In this document: one piece after another, positions 39,207-48,601 of the stretch
How positions within the stretch are numbered: the first letter of the stretch is position 1
Layout of the letters: every line of letters begins with the position of its first letter
Assembly (NCBI GenBank): GCA_031082225.1
Contig: JAVHLG010000002.1
Coordinates: forward strand, 75,591-139,590
From: Desulfovibrionaceae bacterium
GTDB taxonomy: Bacteria > Desulfobacterota > Desulfovibrionia > Desulfovibrionales > Desulfovibrionaceae
DNA length: 64,000 nucleotides
Direction: 5' to 3'
Made by a program: the position numbers and the translations under genes
The notes under the pieces: model-generated
Databases searched by the model: none
What the model was told of the DNA's origin: nothing
What the model saw: the letters and a program-made list of their open reading frames with translations, nothing else

Positions 39207-42200
39207 TCATGGTCTGCCGGTCCCGGCCGCCGCGGCCAGCACCGCACGCAGGCTTTCCATGTCAAAGGGCTTGGAAAGGTAGGCGTTCATCCCGGCGGCC
39301 AGGAATTTCTCCCGGTCCCCGGTCATGGCGTAGGCCGTGAGCGCCACGATGGGGATGTCCGCCTTGGCGGCGAATCCCGGTTCGGAGCGGATGCGCCGGG
39401 TGGCGTCCACCCCGCTTAGGACCGGCATCTGCACGTCCATGAGAATGAGGTCGAAATCCTCCCGGGTCAAGGCCTCCAGGGCCTCCTGCCCGTTTTGCGC
39501 GCCATGGGCCATAAAGCCCATCTTGTCCAGCATGCGTAAAAGCCCCATCCGGCTCACCGGGTCGTCCTCGGCCACCAGGACGCGGCGTCTCCCGGAGGGC
39601 GCGGGCGTCGGGGCCGGGGCGCTTTCGCGGGCATCCGCCTGCGAAGGGGCTTCCACTCGTCGGCACTCCACGGCGCAATACAGGGTCGTGCCCGCACCGG
39701 GCTCGCTCTCCACGCACACCGAGCCGTTCATGGCCAGGGCCAGGCGGCGCACGATGGCCAGTCCGAGTCCCGCCCCCTGGTGCCTGCGGGTGTAGGAGCC
39801 CTCGACCTGGGTGAAGGTCTCGAAGATGCGCTGCATCTGGTCGTCGGCGATGCCCACTCCCGTGTCTTGGACCATGAAAAGCAGCGTGGCGCGATCCGGG
39901 GCCCGGCCGGGCAGCACCGAGGTCTCGATGCGGATGTGTCCGGCCTCGGTATACTTCACGGCGTTTCCGGCCAGATTGACGAGGATCTGCCGGATGCGCA
40001 GTTCGTCGCCGAGCAGGCGGCCGACGGCCGGGGCGACCGCCATGTCCAGGGCCAGGCCGCGTTCCCGGCAGGCCGGGGCGATGGTCTCGCGCACCCCGGC
40101 CAGCAGATCGTCCAGGGCGAATTCGGTCTGGGTCATGGTCATCTTCCCGGCCTCGATGCGCGACAGGTCCAGGATGTCGGACAACAGGGCGGTCAGCCGC
40201 TGCCCGGATTTGGCGGCCATGGCGATGTATTCGTCCTGCTCGGCGGTCGGCCGGGTCAGGGAGAGCAACTGGAGCATGCCCAGGATGCCGTTTAGGGGGG
40301 TGCGTATCTCGTGGCTCATGTTGGCCAAAAACTCGCTTTTGGAGCGGTTGGCGGCGTCGGCCTGGATTTTGGCCGCCACCAGGGACTCCTCGGCGGCATT
40401 GCGGGCGGTGACGTCCATGGCCATGGTGATGAATCCGGCCCGGCCGTCGGGCAGAGGCCCCAATGGGGCGCAGGCCACTTCCCAAACCCGCTCGACGCCG
40501 TCCTTGCATACGATGCGGCAGGGCGTCGTTTGTCCGGGTTGCGCCGGGCAGGGGGGGAAGCCGGAGCCGCCCGTTACGGCGGGATCGACGCAGGCCACCC
40601 TGGGGGCGAAGTCCTCGATGTGCGGCAGATCGGCCAGGGAATAGCCGCTTTGCGCGGTGAAGGCCCGGTTGACGCTGTACACCTTGCCGCTGTCGGCGTG
40701 GATCAGGATGGGGAAGGGGGCCTCGCGCACGGCCGTGCGGAAGCGTTCCTCGCTGTGGCGCATCTCCTCCCGGGCGGCGTACTGGGCGGTGACGTCGGAA
40801 AAGACCAGCACCACCCCGGTCACGGCCCCGGTGTCGTCATGGATGGGCGCGGCGCTGTCCGCGATCTGGTGTTCCCGGCCGTCCCGGGACAGAAGCGAGG
40901 TGTGATTCGCCAGGCCCACCACCTCGCCCGTGCGCATCACCCGGGCCACGATGTCCGGGCAGGGCTTGCGGGACAGGGTGTCCACAATGTCGAACACCGT
41001 TTGGAGGGGCAGGCCGTTGGCCTCGGCCGCCGTCCATCCCGTGAGCCTCTCGGCTGCGGGGTTCATGCGGGTGACCCGGCCCGCCGCGTCCGTGGCCAGG
41101 ACCGCGTCCCCGATGGATCGCAGGGTCACGGCCAGGTCTTCCCGGCTTTCCCGCAGGGCCTCCTGGGCGGCCTTGAGGCCTGAGATGTCGGCATGGGTGC
41201 CGATCATGCGCAGGCCCCGGCCCGTGTCGTCCCGGGCCACGATCCTGCCCCGGTCGAGAATCCATTTATAGGATCCGTCCTTGCAAAGCATGCGGTGTTC
41301 CGTGGCGTAGTCCGGCGTCTCCCCCCGGATGTGGGCGGCGAGGGCGGCCTCGGCCCGGGGCAGATCCTCGGGATGCACGCGGTCGCGCCAGGACGCGTAG
41401 GTGTCGGGCAGTTCGTCCGGCTCATAGCCCAGCATCCCTTTCCATTGCCGGGAATAGCGCACCTCGCCCGTGACCACGTTCCAGTCCCACACGCCGTCGC
41501 CCGCCCCCTCCAGGGCGTACTGCCAGCGGGCCTCGCTTTCGTGCAACAGCGCCTCGTTTTTGCGGCGCAGCACCCCCATGCCGCCGACAAAGGCCGCCAG
41601 GAGCAGCAGGAAACAGATCCAGGCGGCCAGGAGCGACGTGATGACGGCGTCCTGCCTGGCGGCCAGGGTCGCGTACCGGGCCCGGGCCTGGCGCTCCAGG
41701 TCGTCGCCCAGGCCCTCCAGGGCGGCGTAGATGCTGCGCAGTTCCAGGGCCAGGGCCGGGTCGGCGCGTCCTTCCGGCGTGGTGCGTTTGGCCGAGAGCC
41801 GCCCCATGTCCGTGATCAGGGATTCAAACCGGAGCAGGTCGCCACGCAGGGCCGTTTCCTTCTCATTCGGTTCGGCGGAGAGGTCGCCCAGGCTGGCGGC
41901 CATCTCCCGGATACGCTGGGCGGCCTGTTCGAAAAAGGCGTCCCGGGCGGACAGGGACACGCCCTCTTCGTCGGTCAGGTGCCGCTGGGTGGCCAGGGCG
42001 CCCTTGAGGGCCTCGATCCGGGCCCGCTGCAGATTCTCGATGATCGGCAGGGATTGGCGATGGCTTTCCCGGTTGGCGTCGCTGGCGAACCAGAACAGGA
42101 CGCCGGACAGGACGGTGACCGCGATGATGGCGTAGAAGGAGATGTCGCCGTAGAGCAGGGCGTCGCGCAGGGTGGATGCGTATTTTTTCAGGCTGGTCAC
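39207..42200 (-). CDS. Hybrid sensor histidine kinase (TM, multiple PAS, HisKA, HATPase, REC)
   Basis: [58 protein letters not shown]; likely GTG start at 42200. Confidence 0.92.
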   Translation of the reverse strand: MTSLKKYASTLRDALLYGDISFYAIIAVTVLSGVLFWFASDANRESHRQSLPIIENLQRARIEALKGALATQRHLTDEEGVSLSARDAFFEQAAQRIREMAASLGDLSAEPNEKETALRGDLLRFESLITDMGRLSAKRTTPEGRADPALALELRSIYAALEGLGDDLERQARARYATLAARQDAVITSLLAAWICFLLLLAAFVGGMGVLRRKNEALLHESEARWQYALEGAGDGVWDWNVVTGEVRYSRQWKGMLGYEPDELPDTYASWRDRVHPEDLPRAEAALAAHIRGETPDYATEHRMLCKDGSYKWILDRGRIVARDDTGRGLRMIGTHADISGLKAAQEALRESREDLAVTLRSIGDAVLATDAAGRVTRMNPAAERLTGWTAAEANGLPLQTVFDIVDTLSRKPCPDIVARVMRTGEVVGLANHTSLLSRDGREHQIADSAAPIHDDTGAVTGVVLVFSDVTAQYAAREEMRHSEERFRTAVREAPFPILIHADSGKVYSVNRAFTAQSGYSLADLPHIEDFAPRVACVDPAVTGGSGFPPCPAQPGQTTPCRIVCKDGVERVWEVACAPLGPLPDGRAGFITMAMDVTARNAAEESLVAAKIQADAANRSKSEFLANMSHEIRTPLNGILGMLQLLSLTRPTAEQDEYIAMAAKSGQRLTALLSDILDLSRIEAGKMTMTQTEFALDDLLAGVRETIAPACRERGLALDMAVAPAVGRLLGDELRIRQILVNLAGNAVKYTEAGHIRIETSVLPGRAPDRATLLFMVQDTGVGIADDQMQRIFETFTQVEGSYTRRHQGAGLGLAIVRRLALAMNGSVCVESEPGAGTTLYCAVECRRVEAPSQADARESAPAPTPAPSGRRRVLVAEDDPVSRMGLLRMLDKMGFMAHGAQNGQEALEALTREDFDLILMDVQMPVLSGVDATRRIRSEPGFAAKADIPIVALTAYAMTGDREKFLAAGMNAYLSKPFDMESLRAVLAAAAGTGRP

Positions 42201-42276
42201 GGCTTCCTCCTGAGCCCGGGGCCCGTATCTGGCGGGCCTGGCGTAGCGCGGCCGATGCGCGCGTTGAGGGCGACGG

Positions 42277-43122
42277 TTACGGCGTCGTGTGGTCGGGCAT
42301 GTCCTGCGCGGTAAAGCCGAAGGGGCCGACCAGGTCCAGATGTTCGGGGGAACCGACAAACCCGGCCAGCACCCCGTTGACCCGGTCACGCAGGGCGGCG
42401 TCGGCCTTGCGGAATCCGAAGGCGGACCGCCCCTTGCGTTCCCGGCCGTCCGTGAGTGGGCCGGTGAAGGGGGAGGCGGCCTGGCATCGGCCCTCTGAGT
42501 CCCGGGCCAGGAGGGCGACCGTGGGCGCGGTCAGGGCCAGCCCGTCGGCCCGTCCGGCCGTGACGGCGGCCACCCCCGTGGCTGCGTCCGGAACCACGAA
42601 AAGCTGCGCCCCGGGAACGCCGAGTCCCTCAAGATAGTCCAGCTCCACGGATCCGGCCAGGACGGCCAGGATGACGTCCGGGCGGCGGGTCAGTTCGTCG
42701 TAGGAGGCAAGCCCTCTGGGATTGCCGGCACGAACCAGGAGGCCCTGGCCCGCCTGGACCGTGGGCAGGGAAAAATCGATGCCCTTGGCGCGTTCCGGGG
42801 TGGCGAACATTCCGGCCGCGATCATGTCGATGTCGCCCTCCTCAAGTCTGGTGATGAGGCTGGAAAAATCCGTCAACACCCACCGCACGTCCGAGATGCC
42901 GAGCCTCGCCAGCACGGCCCGGGCCGTCTCCGGGGACTCGCCCGTGACCCGGCCCGAGGCGTCGCGGAAGGCGAAGGGGTATTCCTCGGCGTAGCCCACG
43001 CGCAGGGTGCCGCCGGTCCACGGCGTCTGCTGTTCGTCCGGGGCCATGAAGATGGCCGCCAGGGCGACGAGCAGGCCGACAAGGGCCACGGTGGCCAGAC
43101 TGGCGGGCAGGATGCGTTTCAT
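42277..43122 (-). CDS. Extracellular solute-binding protein family 3 (amino-acid-type SBP)
   Basis: Signal/TM N-terminus; GGTLRVGYAEEYPFAFRDASGRVTGESPETARAVLARLGISDVRWVLTDFSSLITRLEEGDIDMIAAGMFATPERAKGIDFSLPT. Confidence 0.9.
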   Translation of the reverse strand: MKRILPASLATVALVGLLVALAAIFMAPDEQQTPWTGGTLRVGYAEEYPFAFRDASGRVTGESPETARAVLARLGISDVRWVLTDFSSLITRLEEGDIDMIAAGMFATPERAKGIDFSLPTVQAGQGLLVRAGNPRGLASYDELTRRPDVILAVLAGSVELDYLEGLGVPGAQLFVVPDAATGVAAVTAGRADGLALTAPTVALLARDSEGRCQAASPFTGPLTDGRERKGRSAFGFRKADAALRDRVNGVLAGFVGSPEHLDLVGPFGFTAQDMPDHTTP

Positions 43123-43289
43123 GACGGATTCCTGGTTGCCGAACGACTGGATGTCGCGTCTGTGCCGGGCAGAACGCGGTTTGCGAGGCTTGTGATGTAT
43201 TGTGCGTTACCACGGAATGCATAACAGGAACAGCCTTTTTGGCGGGAGAGTCCCGAATGTGGGGAATGCGGCACGCGACATCCGGAAAA

Positions 43290-43329
43290 ACAATACAAAA
43301 CCGGGGGCAGGTCGAAACCCGGCCCCCGG
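43290..43329 (-). terminator. Rho-independent terminator downstream of the MCP gene
   Basis: Minus strand CCGGGGGC-N13-GCCCCCGG followed by TTTTGTATTGTTTTT. Confidence 0.7.
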
Positions 43330-43425
43330 CAGTATGTCTTTGTTTGCGTCCCTTGAAAGGGACGACGGGACGTTTCATTCTCAATCGGTTCATCTCGAAC
43401 GCGAGATGCCCGGATTTCTTTGCCG

Positions 43426-45516
43426 CTACAGCAGGGCCTTGGGCCGCCTGGACCCGGTCAGGGACCGGGCGGTCCCGGTCTCGCCGCCCTCGGCCTGCAT
43501 CTCCTCGATGAGCTGCGTCAGTTCCCGGGCCTGTCCGGCCATGTCGGCCACGGCCCCCGAGGCCTCGCGCATGGCTTGGGAGGTCTCGGTGGAGATGGCG
43601 TTGATCTCCTCGATGGACCGGTTGATCTCCTCGCTGGCCGAGGACTGCTGTTCCGAGGCCGTGGCGATGGACCGCACCTGGTCGGCGGCCAGGTCCACCA
43701 GATGCACGATCTCCGTGAGGGACTCCCCGGCCCGGGTGGCCAGTTCCGTGGCCTCTTCGATGGTGCGCACGGCCTGCTCCACGTTTTTGACGTTGGTGGC
43801 GGTGCCGGTCTGGATGCCCTGGATGGCCTCGCCCACCTCCTTGGTGGCGGTCATGGTCTTTTCGGCCAGCTTGCGGACCTCGTCGGCCACCACGGCGAAG
43901 CCGCGCCCCGCGTCCCCGGCCCGGGCGGCCTCGATGGCGGCATTGAGGGCCAGGAGGTTGGTCTGGTCGGCGATGTCGGAGATGACGTTCATGATCCGGC
44001 CGATGCCCTCGGCCTGCTTGCCCAGGGTGTCCATGTCCTGCTTGAGCCCGAAGGCCTGGGTCCGGACCATGCCCACGCCGGAGACCACCCGGCCCACGAC
44101 GACGGCCCCTTCCTCGGCCTTCTTCTTGGCTGAATCCGAGGTCTCGGCGGCCTGGGAGGCGTTTTTGGCCACCTCGAGAACCGTGGCGTTCATCTCCTCC
44201 ATGGCCGTGGCCGTCTCGCCCACCCGGTGGGCCTGGTTTTCGGCCCCCCGGCTGGACTGGTCGATGCTCGCGGTGAGTTCCTCGGAGGCGGCGTTGACCA
44301 CGCGCACCACGCCCTCAAGCTTCCCGGCGGCGTGCAGCATGCCCTCGGCCTTGGCCCGCTCCGCCGCCTCCTTGGCCTCCTGGGCCTCGGCCATGGCCAC
44401 GCGGGCCTTTTCCGTCTCCTCGGCGGCCTTTTGCAGGGCCTTTTCCACCTCGGCGATCTTGTCCTTGAGGGCCGCCACCATGTTGCCCATGGAGGTGGCC
44501 AGATCCCCGATCTCGTCGTTGACCTTGACGTCCAGGGTGCTGGAATAGTCTCCGGCCTCGACCTTGCGGGCAAACGCCGCCAGCCGCAGCACCGGCGTGG
44601 TGAACTTTTTGGAGGCCAGGTAGCCGACCACGGCCAGAAGGGCCATGGCCGCCAGACAGACCCACAGGATGTGCATGAAGACGTTGTGCTGCGCCGTCGT
44701 GACCCCGGACATGTCCTTGCCCAGAAAGAACATGCCCACGGCCTTGCCGTCGGCGTCCAAAAACGGCCAGTATACGGCCATGTACGGCTTGCCGAAAAGT
44801 GGCAGCCGCAGCAGATGCACCTCCTTGCGGCCAAGCACGGCGTCGGTGACCGCCTTGTTGTCCATGGTGGTGCCCACGGCCCGCCTGCCGTCGGCCAGGA
44901 TGGTGGTGGATTCGCGCACGTTGCCGTAAAAAATGGTGGTTTCCACGTCGAGCAGCTTTTTTACGGCATCGACAAAGGCGTCGTCCTTGGAGACGTTCAT
45001 GCCCACCACCACCGCGCCGACGATCTTGCCGTCCTTTTTCACCGGGGCCGTGGCCCGAAGCGAGATCTTGACCACCTTGCCGGGTTCGAAGGTGCTGCAG
45101 TTGGAACCGGCCAGGGCCTTTTGCACGCACTGCTGGGTGGCGATGCTGTCGCCTGCGGCGTCGTCGTGCCCCCGGGTCAGCACGGTCCCCTTGTCGTCCA
45201 CGAAGACGATGAAATCCGTCTGCCCGGTCTGCATCAGATCCTGCCCCAGTTTTTTGAGCAGGGCGCTGTCCGCCGTGGCCACGCCGTTTATGACATTGGG
45301 CCGCACGGCCTGGGCCTGGGCCAGGCCGGTGTAGTCCGCAAGCATGCGTTCAACCCGGTCCTGGACCACCTTCTGGTCCGAGCGGATGGCCTCCGTAAAC
45401 GACTCTTCGAAACCCTGGCCCACGGAATAGTACGAGGCCACCAGGGCCGATGCGCCGCTGACCAGCACCGAGGCCACAACCAGAAAGACCAGTTTGAAGG
45501 AGATGTTGATTCGCAC
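43426..45516 (-). CDS. Methyl-accepting chemotaxis protein
   Basis: Cache-type periplasmic domain, HAMP, and signalling hairpin [43 protein letters not shown] start likely. Confidence 0.96.
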   Translation of the reverse strand: MRINISFKLVFLVVASVLVSGASALVASYYSVGQGFEESFTEAIRSDQKVVQDRVERMLADYTGLAQAQAVRPNVINGVATADSALLKKLGQDLMQTGQTDFIVFVDDKGTVLTRGHDDAAGDSIATQQCVQKALAGSNCSTFEPGKVVKISLRATAPVKKDGKIVGAVVVGMNVSKDDAFVDAVKKLLDVETTIFYGNVRESTTILADGRRAVGTTMDNKAVTDAVLGRKEVHLLRLPLFGKPYMAVYWPFLDADGKAVGMFFLGKDMSGVTTAQHNVFMHILWVCLAAMALLAVVGYLASKKFTTPVLRLAAFARKVEAGDYSSTLDVKVNDEIGDLATSMGNMVAALKDKIAEVEKALQKAAEETEKARVAMAEAQEAKEAAERAKAEGMLHAAGKLEGVVRVVNAASEELTASIDQSSRGAENQAHRVGETATAMEEMNATVLEVAKNASQAAETSDSAKKKAEEGAVVVGRVVSGVGMVRTQAFGLKQDMDTLGKQAEGIGRIMNVISDIADQTNLLALNAAIEAARAGDAGRGFAVVADEVRKLAEKTMTATKEVGEAIQGIQTGTATNVKNVEQAVRTIEEATELATRAGESLTEIVHLVDLAADQVRSIATASEQQSSASEEINRSIEEINAISTETSQAMREASGAVADMAGQARELTQLIEEMQAEGGETGTARSLTGSRRPKALL

Positions 45517-45772
45517 GTCGGTTCTCCCGCGCTTCGGGGTTATGGGCCGTGTCCCGGGTCTGCCGCGACCCGTGGCGTGGCCCGTCCATTGCAGGAAAGT
45601 TACATGAATGCGGCGAGATGGCAACACAAATGACATATTGCTGCGGCGGGGCGTTGTTGACTGAAGGGGAACGCGTCCATTCCGCCTGCAGAACACGGGA
45701 CGGGAGGCGTCCGATGGAAACGTTTTGCAGGCTTAAATGATATTACGATTCATTCTTATGTCTGGGGGCACG

Positions 45773-46693
45773 TCATGGCCGGTCCGGCATGGTGGACCCT
45801 CCTGTCCCGTCCGCCGCGCCAAGCCCGGACAGGGCCGCGTCCAGGCGGGACAGAAAGATGCGGGCGAAGCCTTCCCGTTCCAGGAGCCCGGACAGGACCG
45901 GCAGGCAGTCGATCCCGGCCCGGGACAGCACCCCGCGCCAGGAAAGCGCCTCGTCCCCGGCCAGATCGCGCCGGGCGTGGGCCCCGGCCACGCTGAAAAA
46001 GGGCACAAGCCAGGCCCGCAAGGCCCCGCTGTCCAGGATGGCCCGGCGCAGGCGGCCGATGTGGGAGTCCTCCCGGGCGGCGTCGGCCCTGGTGCGGTCA
46101 AGGGTGGCGAAAAAGACCAGGGGGTCGCGCCGGGCAAGCTCCGCCGCCAGGGCGGCATAGGTCTCCCGGGCCGGTCCCCGGGCCCCGTGCCCCATGACCG
46201 CCACGGCCTCGTGCGGCGTTCGTCCCGGGGGCAGGCTGGCCAAAAGCGTCTCGGCGGCCAGGACGATCCCGTCCATATCCGGGCGTCCGCCGTCGTCGCC
46301 TGCGGCCGGTAAAAGCGGCCCGCCCACGGTCACGGCGGCAAATCCTGCGCCCCGCCGGGCGCGTTCTGCGGCCGCCACAACCTCGGCGAACTCCCCCCCG
46401 GCCACCACATGCAGGGATTGCACGGCCACCCGGGCCACCCCGAGTCCGGCCATCTCCAGAAACGCGGCATCCACCGATCTGGCCCCGAAAAGCGGGCGTA
46501 GGTGGCGGCCGTGGTGCAATTCGCCCATGGTCCGGGCCAACCGCACCGGACAGTCGGGATGCCGGGCCGCTACCCGGGCCGTGAAGGCCTCCAGGGTGGC
46601 CCGGGCCCCGGGATGGCGCGAGCCGTGGGCGGCCAGGATGATGCCGGCCGAGGGAGCCGAGGGAGCTGGGGGGACGGGGGGGGCGGACGTCAT
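45773..46693 (-). CDS. cbiK: Sirohydrochlorin cobaltochelatase-like (CbiK family)
   Basis: GIILAAHGSRHPGARATLEAFTARVAARHPDCPVRLA...VQSLHVVAGGEF...VAVMGHGARGPARETYAAL. Confidence 0.8.
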   Translation of the reverse strand: MTSAPPVPPAPSAPSAGIILAAHGSRHPGARATLEAFTARVAARHPDCPVRLARTMGELHHGRHLRPLFGARSVDAAFLEMAGLGVARVAVQSLHVVAGGEFAEVVAAAERARRGAGFAAVTVGGPLLPAAGDDGGRPDMDGIVLAAETLLASLPPGRTPHEAVAVMGHGARGPARETYAALAAELARRDPLVFFATLDRTRADAAREDSHIGRLRRAILDSGALRAWLVPFFSVAGAHARRDLAGDEALSWRGVLSRAGIDCLPVLSGLLEREGFARIFLSRLDAALSGLGAADGTGGSTMPDRP

Positions 46694-46717
46694 GGGCGTA
46701 TGGGGAACCTTGCCGGA

Positions 46718-47587
46718 TCAGCCCCGGTCCCTGGCCGCGACCCAGCTGGCGGCGGCGGCCACCAGGGCCATGGCCCCGACCAGGGCCGCCGCATGGGGCA
46801 GGGGCAGAAAGGCGATTTTGATCCACAGGGGGGGGACGTTCAGGACCTCGGCCAGGGAGCGCTGCAACACCCACAAAAGTCCCAGGGCCAGGCCTGCGCC
46901 GCACAGCCCCAGGGTGACGCCGCCGACCAGAAGCGGCAGCCGGATGTACCAGTTCCGGGCCCCGACAAGACGCAGGATGGCCACCTCGTCGGCCCGGGCC
47001 AAAAGCGACAGCTTCACCGTGTTGCCCACCACCAGGGCCACCAGAAGCAGCAAAAACACCCCCGTGGGCCACAAAAGCGTGCGCCCGATCTCCACCACCG
47101 AGCGCGACAGGTCCATCTGGAGCGGATTGACGTGCACCGCCGCCACGCCCTCCAGATTTTTCAAGTCCTCGAAGGTCCGTTTGGGCCAGTCCGGGTCGTC
47201 CGGGGGGATGCGGAAGGTGGCCAGGGCCGTGAAGGGCAGGGGGCTTTTGCCGCGCAACCAGGACAGGTCGGCCCCGGCCCCCAGGGCCTCCTGCATGACC
47301 GAAAGGGCCTGGTCCGGGGAAAACGTGGTCAGCTCGAACAGTTCGGGCCGGGCCCGCAACTGCTCCCATTGGGCCGCAACCGCCTGTTCGGCGGCGTCTT
47401 TTTTCCAGAAGATCTGGTATTGGGCCTTGCCCTGGTGGCGCACAAGCTCGGTCTCCAGGTTGTGCAGGAACATGGCGAAGAGTCCGCCCAAAAAGGCGGT
47501 GAGCGTCACGGCGGCGAGCGTCAGGGCCTGGGGCCAGGGATGGCGGAACAGGTCGCGGACGCCGCGAAAAATCAGGCGGAAAAACAT
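46718..47587 (-). CDS. ftsX: Cell-division permease
   Basis: MFFRLIFRGVRDLFRHPWPQALTLAAVTLTAFLGGLFAMFLHNLET; four TM; partner of FtsE. Confidence 0.85.
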   Translation of the reverse strand: MFFRLIFRGVRDLFRHPWPQALTLAAVTLTAFLGGLFAMFLHNLETELVRHQGKAQYQIFWKKDAAEQAVAAQWEQLRARPELFELTTFSPDQALSVMQEALGAGADLSWLRGKSPLPFTALATFRIPPDDPDWPKRTFEDLKNLEGVAAVHVNPLQMDLSRSVVEIGRTLLWPTGVFLLLLVALVVGNTVKLSLLARADEVAILRLVGARNWYIRLPLLVGGVTLGLCGAGLALGLLWVLQRSLAEVLNVPPLWIKIAFLPLPHAAALVGAMALVAAAASWVAARDRG

Positions 47588-47620
47588 GCCCCTGGTCCCC
47601 TGGTCTGGCGCTTACAAAAA

Positions 47621-47632
47621 AACATGCATGTT
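47621..47632. promoter_or_regulatory. Perfect palindrome AACATGCATGTT in the ftsE-ftsX gap
   Basis: 12-bp perfect palindrome extended as AAAA-A-AACATGCATGTT-A-TTTT in an AT-rich island between the two genes. Confidence 0.5.
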
Positions 47633-47706
47633 ATTTTGTTCATAAAAATCATAGCTTCAAGGTGTTTCTGCCAGCCACGCCAGAACGGAAATGACCGAGC
47701 GCAACA

Positions 47707-48411
47707 CTAGGCCCCGTCCGGGCCGGTGAGGCCCGCGGCCTCGGCCACGTCATAGCCGCCAGGATCCGCCTCGCCGCCGGACAGGCGCAGGATGCCCGCC
47801 TCGGGCACGGCGGCCACGATGTCCCGGTTGTGGGTGGCCATGATGATGCTTGTGCCGTGCAGGTGGAACTGGCGAAAGACGTCCAGAAGCCGCAAGGAAA
47901 GATCCCAGTCCAGGTTGCCCGTGGGTTCGTCGGCCAGGATCACCCGGGGGCCGGTGACCACGGCCCGGGCGATGGCCACCCGCTGCTGCTCGCCCCCGGC
48001 CAGTTCGGCGCAGGGGCAGTCGGCCAGGGCGTCGAGCTTTAAGGCATGCAGCACGGCCATGATGCGCCGCGCAGCCTTTTGCCGGGGCATGCCGCGCACC
48101 TCCAGGGGCAGGATGACGTTGTCGCGCACGGTGCGCCCGGGCAGGATCTTGAAGTCCTGGAAGACCACGCCCACGTCCCGGCGCAGGGCCGGCAGGCGGC
48201 TTTTTTTCATGCGCGCCAGTTCGTGTCCGGCCACGCTGGCCTGGCCGGACTGCAGGGGCAGGGCGCCGTGCAGGATGCGCAAAAGCGTGGTCTTGCCCGC
48301 GCCCGAGGGGCCGGTCAGAAAGACGAATCCCCCCCGGCCCACGGAGAACGAGACGTTGCGCAAGACCCACCGCGCCCCGAATCGAAAGGAGAGATTGCGC
48401 ACCCGTACCAT
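47707..48411 (-). CDS. ftsE: Cell-division ABC transporter ATP-binding protein
   Basis: MVRVRNLSFRFGARWVLRNVSFSVGRGGFVFLTGPSGAGKTTLLRILHG; VGVVFQDFKILPGRTVRDNV. Confidence 0.92.
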   Translation of the reverse strand: MVRVRNLSFRFGARWVLRNVSFSVGRGGFVFLTGPSGAGKTTLLRILHGALPLQSGQASVAGHELARMKKSRLPALRRDVGVVFQDFKILPGRTVRDNVILPLEVRGMPRQKAARRIMAVLHALKLDALADCPCAELAGGEQQRVAIARAVVTGPRVILADEPTGNLDWDLSLRLLDVFRQFHLHGTSIIMATHNRDIVAAVPEAGILRLSGGEADPGGYDVAEAAGLTGPDGA

Positions 48412-48601
48412 TTCGCTCCATGCCGCCTTGAGAATAACCGTCCGGTCAGGGCCGATGCCCGCACCTTCGCGTCCAGACACGCCCACGGCCCATGTTGCAG
48501 TCCTGCGGTCGTGGCCATGGGGCCGCCGTCAGGAGGGCGGCATTGCCCCGCCCGGGGCCTCCTGCCATGTCCGAAAAGCGGTTATGGACGCACCACGGGC
48601 A

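Noticed and set aside
44227-45633. 468-aa plus-strand ORF
   Set aside because: Antisense to a well-supported methyl-accepting chemotaxis protein.
46676-46683. G8 tract near the start codon of the cobaltochelatase as a contingency locus
   Set aside because: Single 8-mer in a Pro-rich N-terminus of a metabolic gene; expected in GC-rich DNA.
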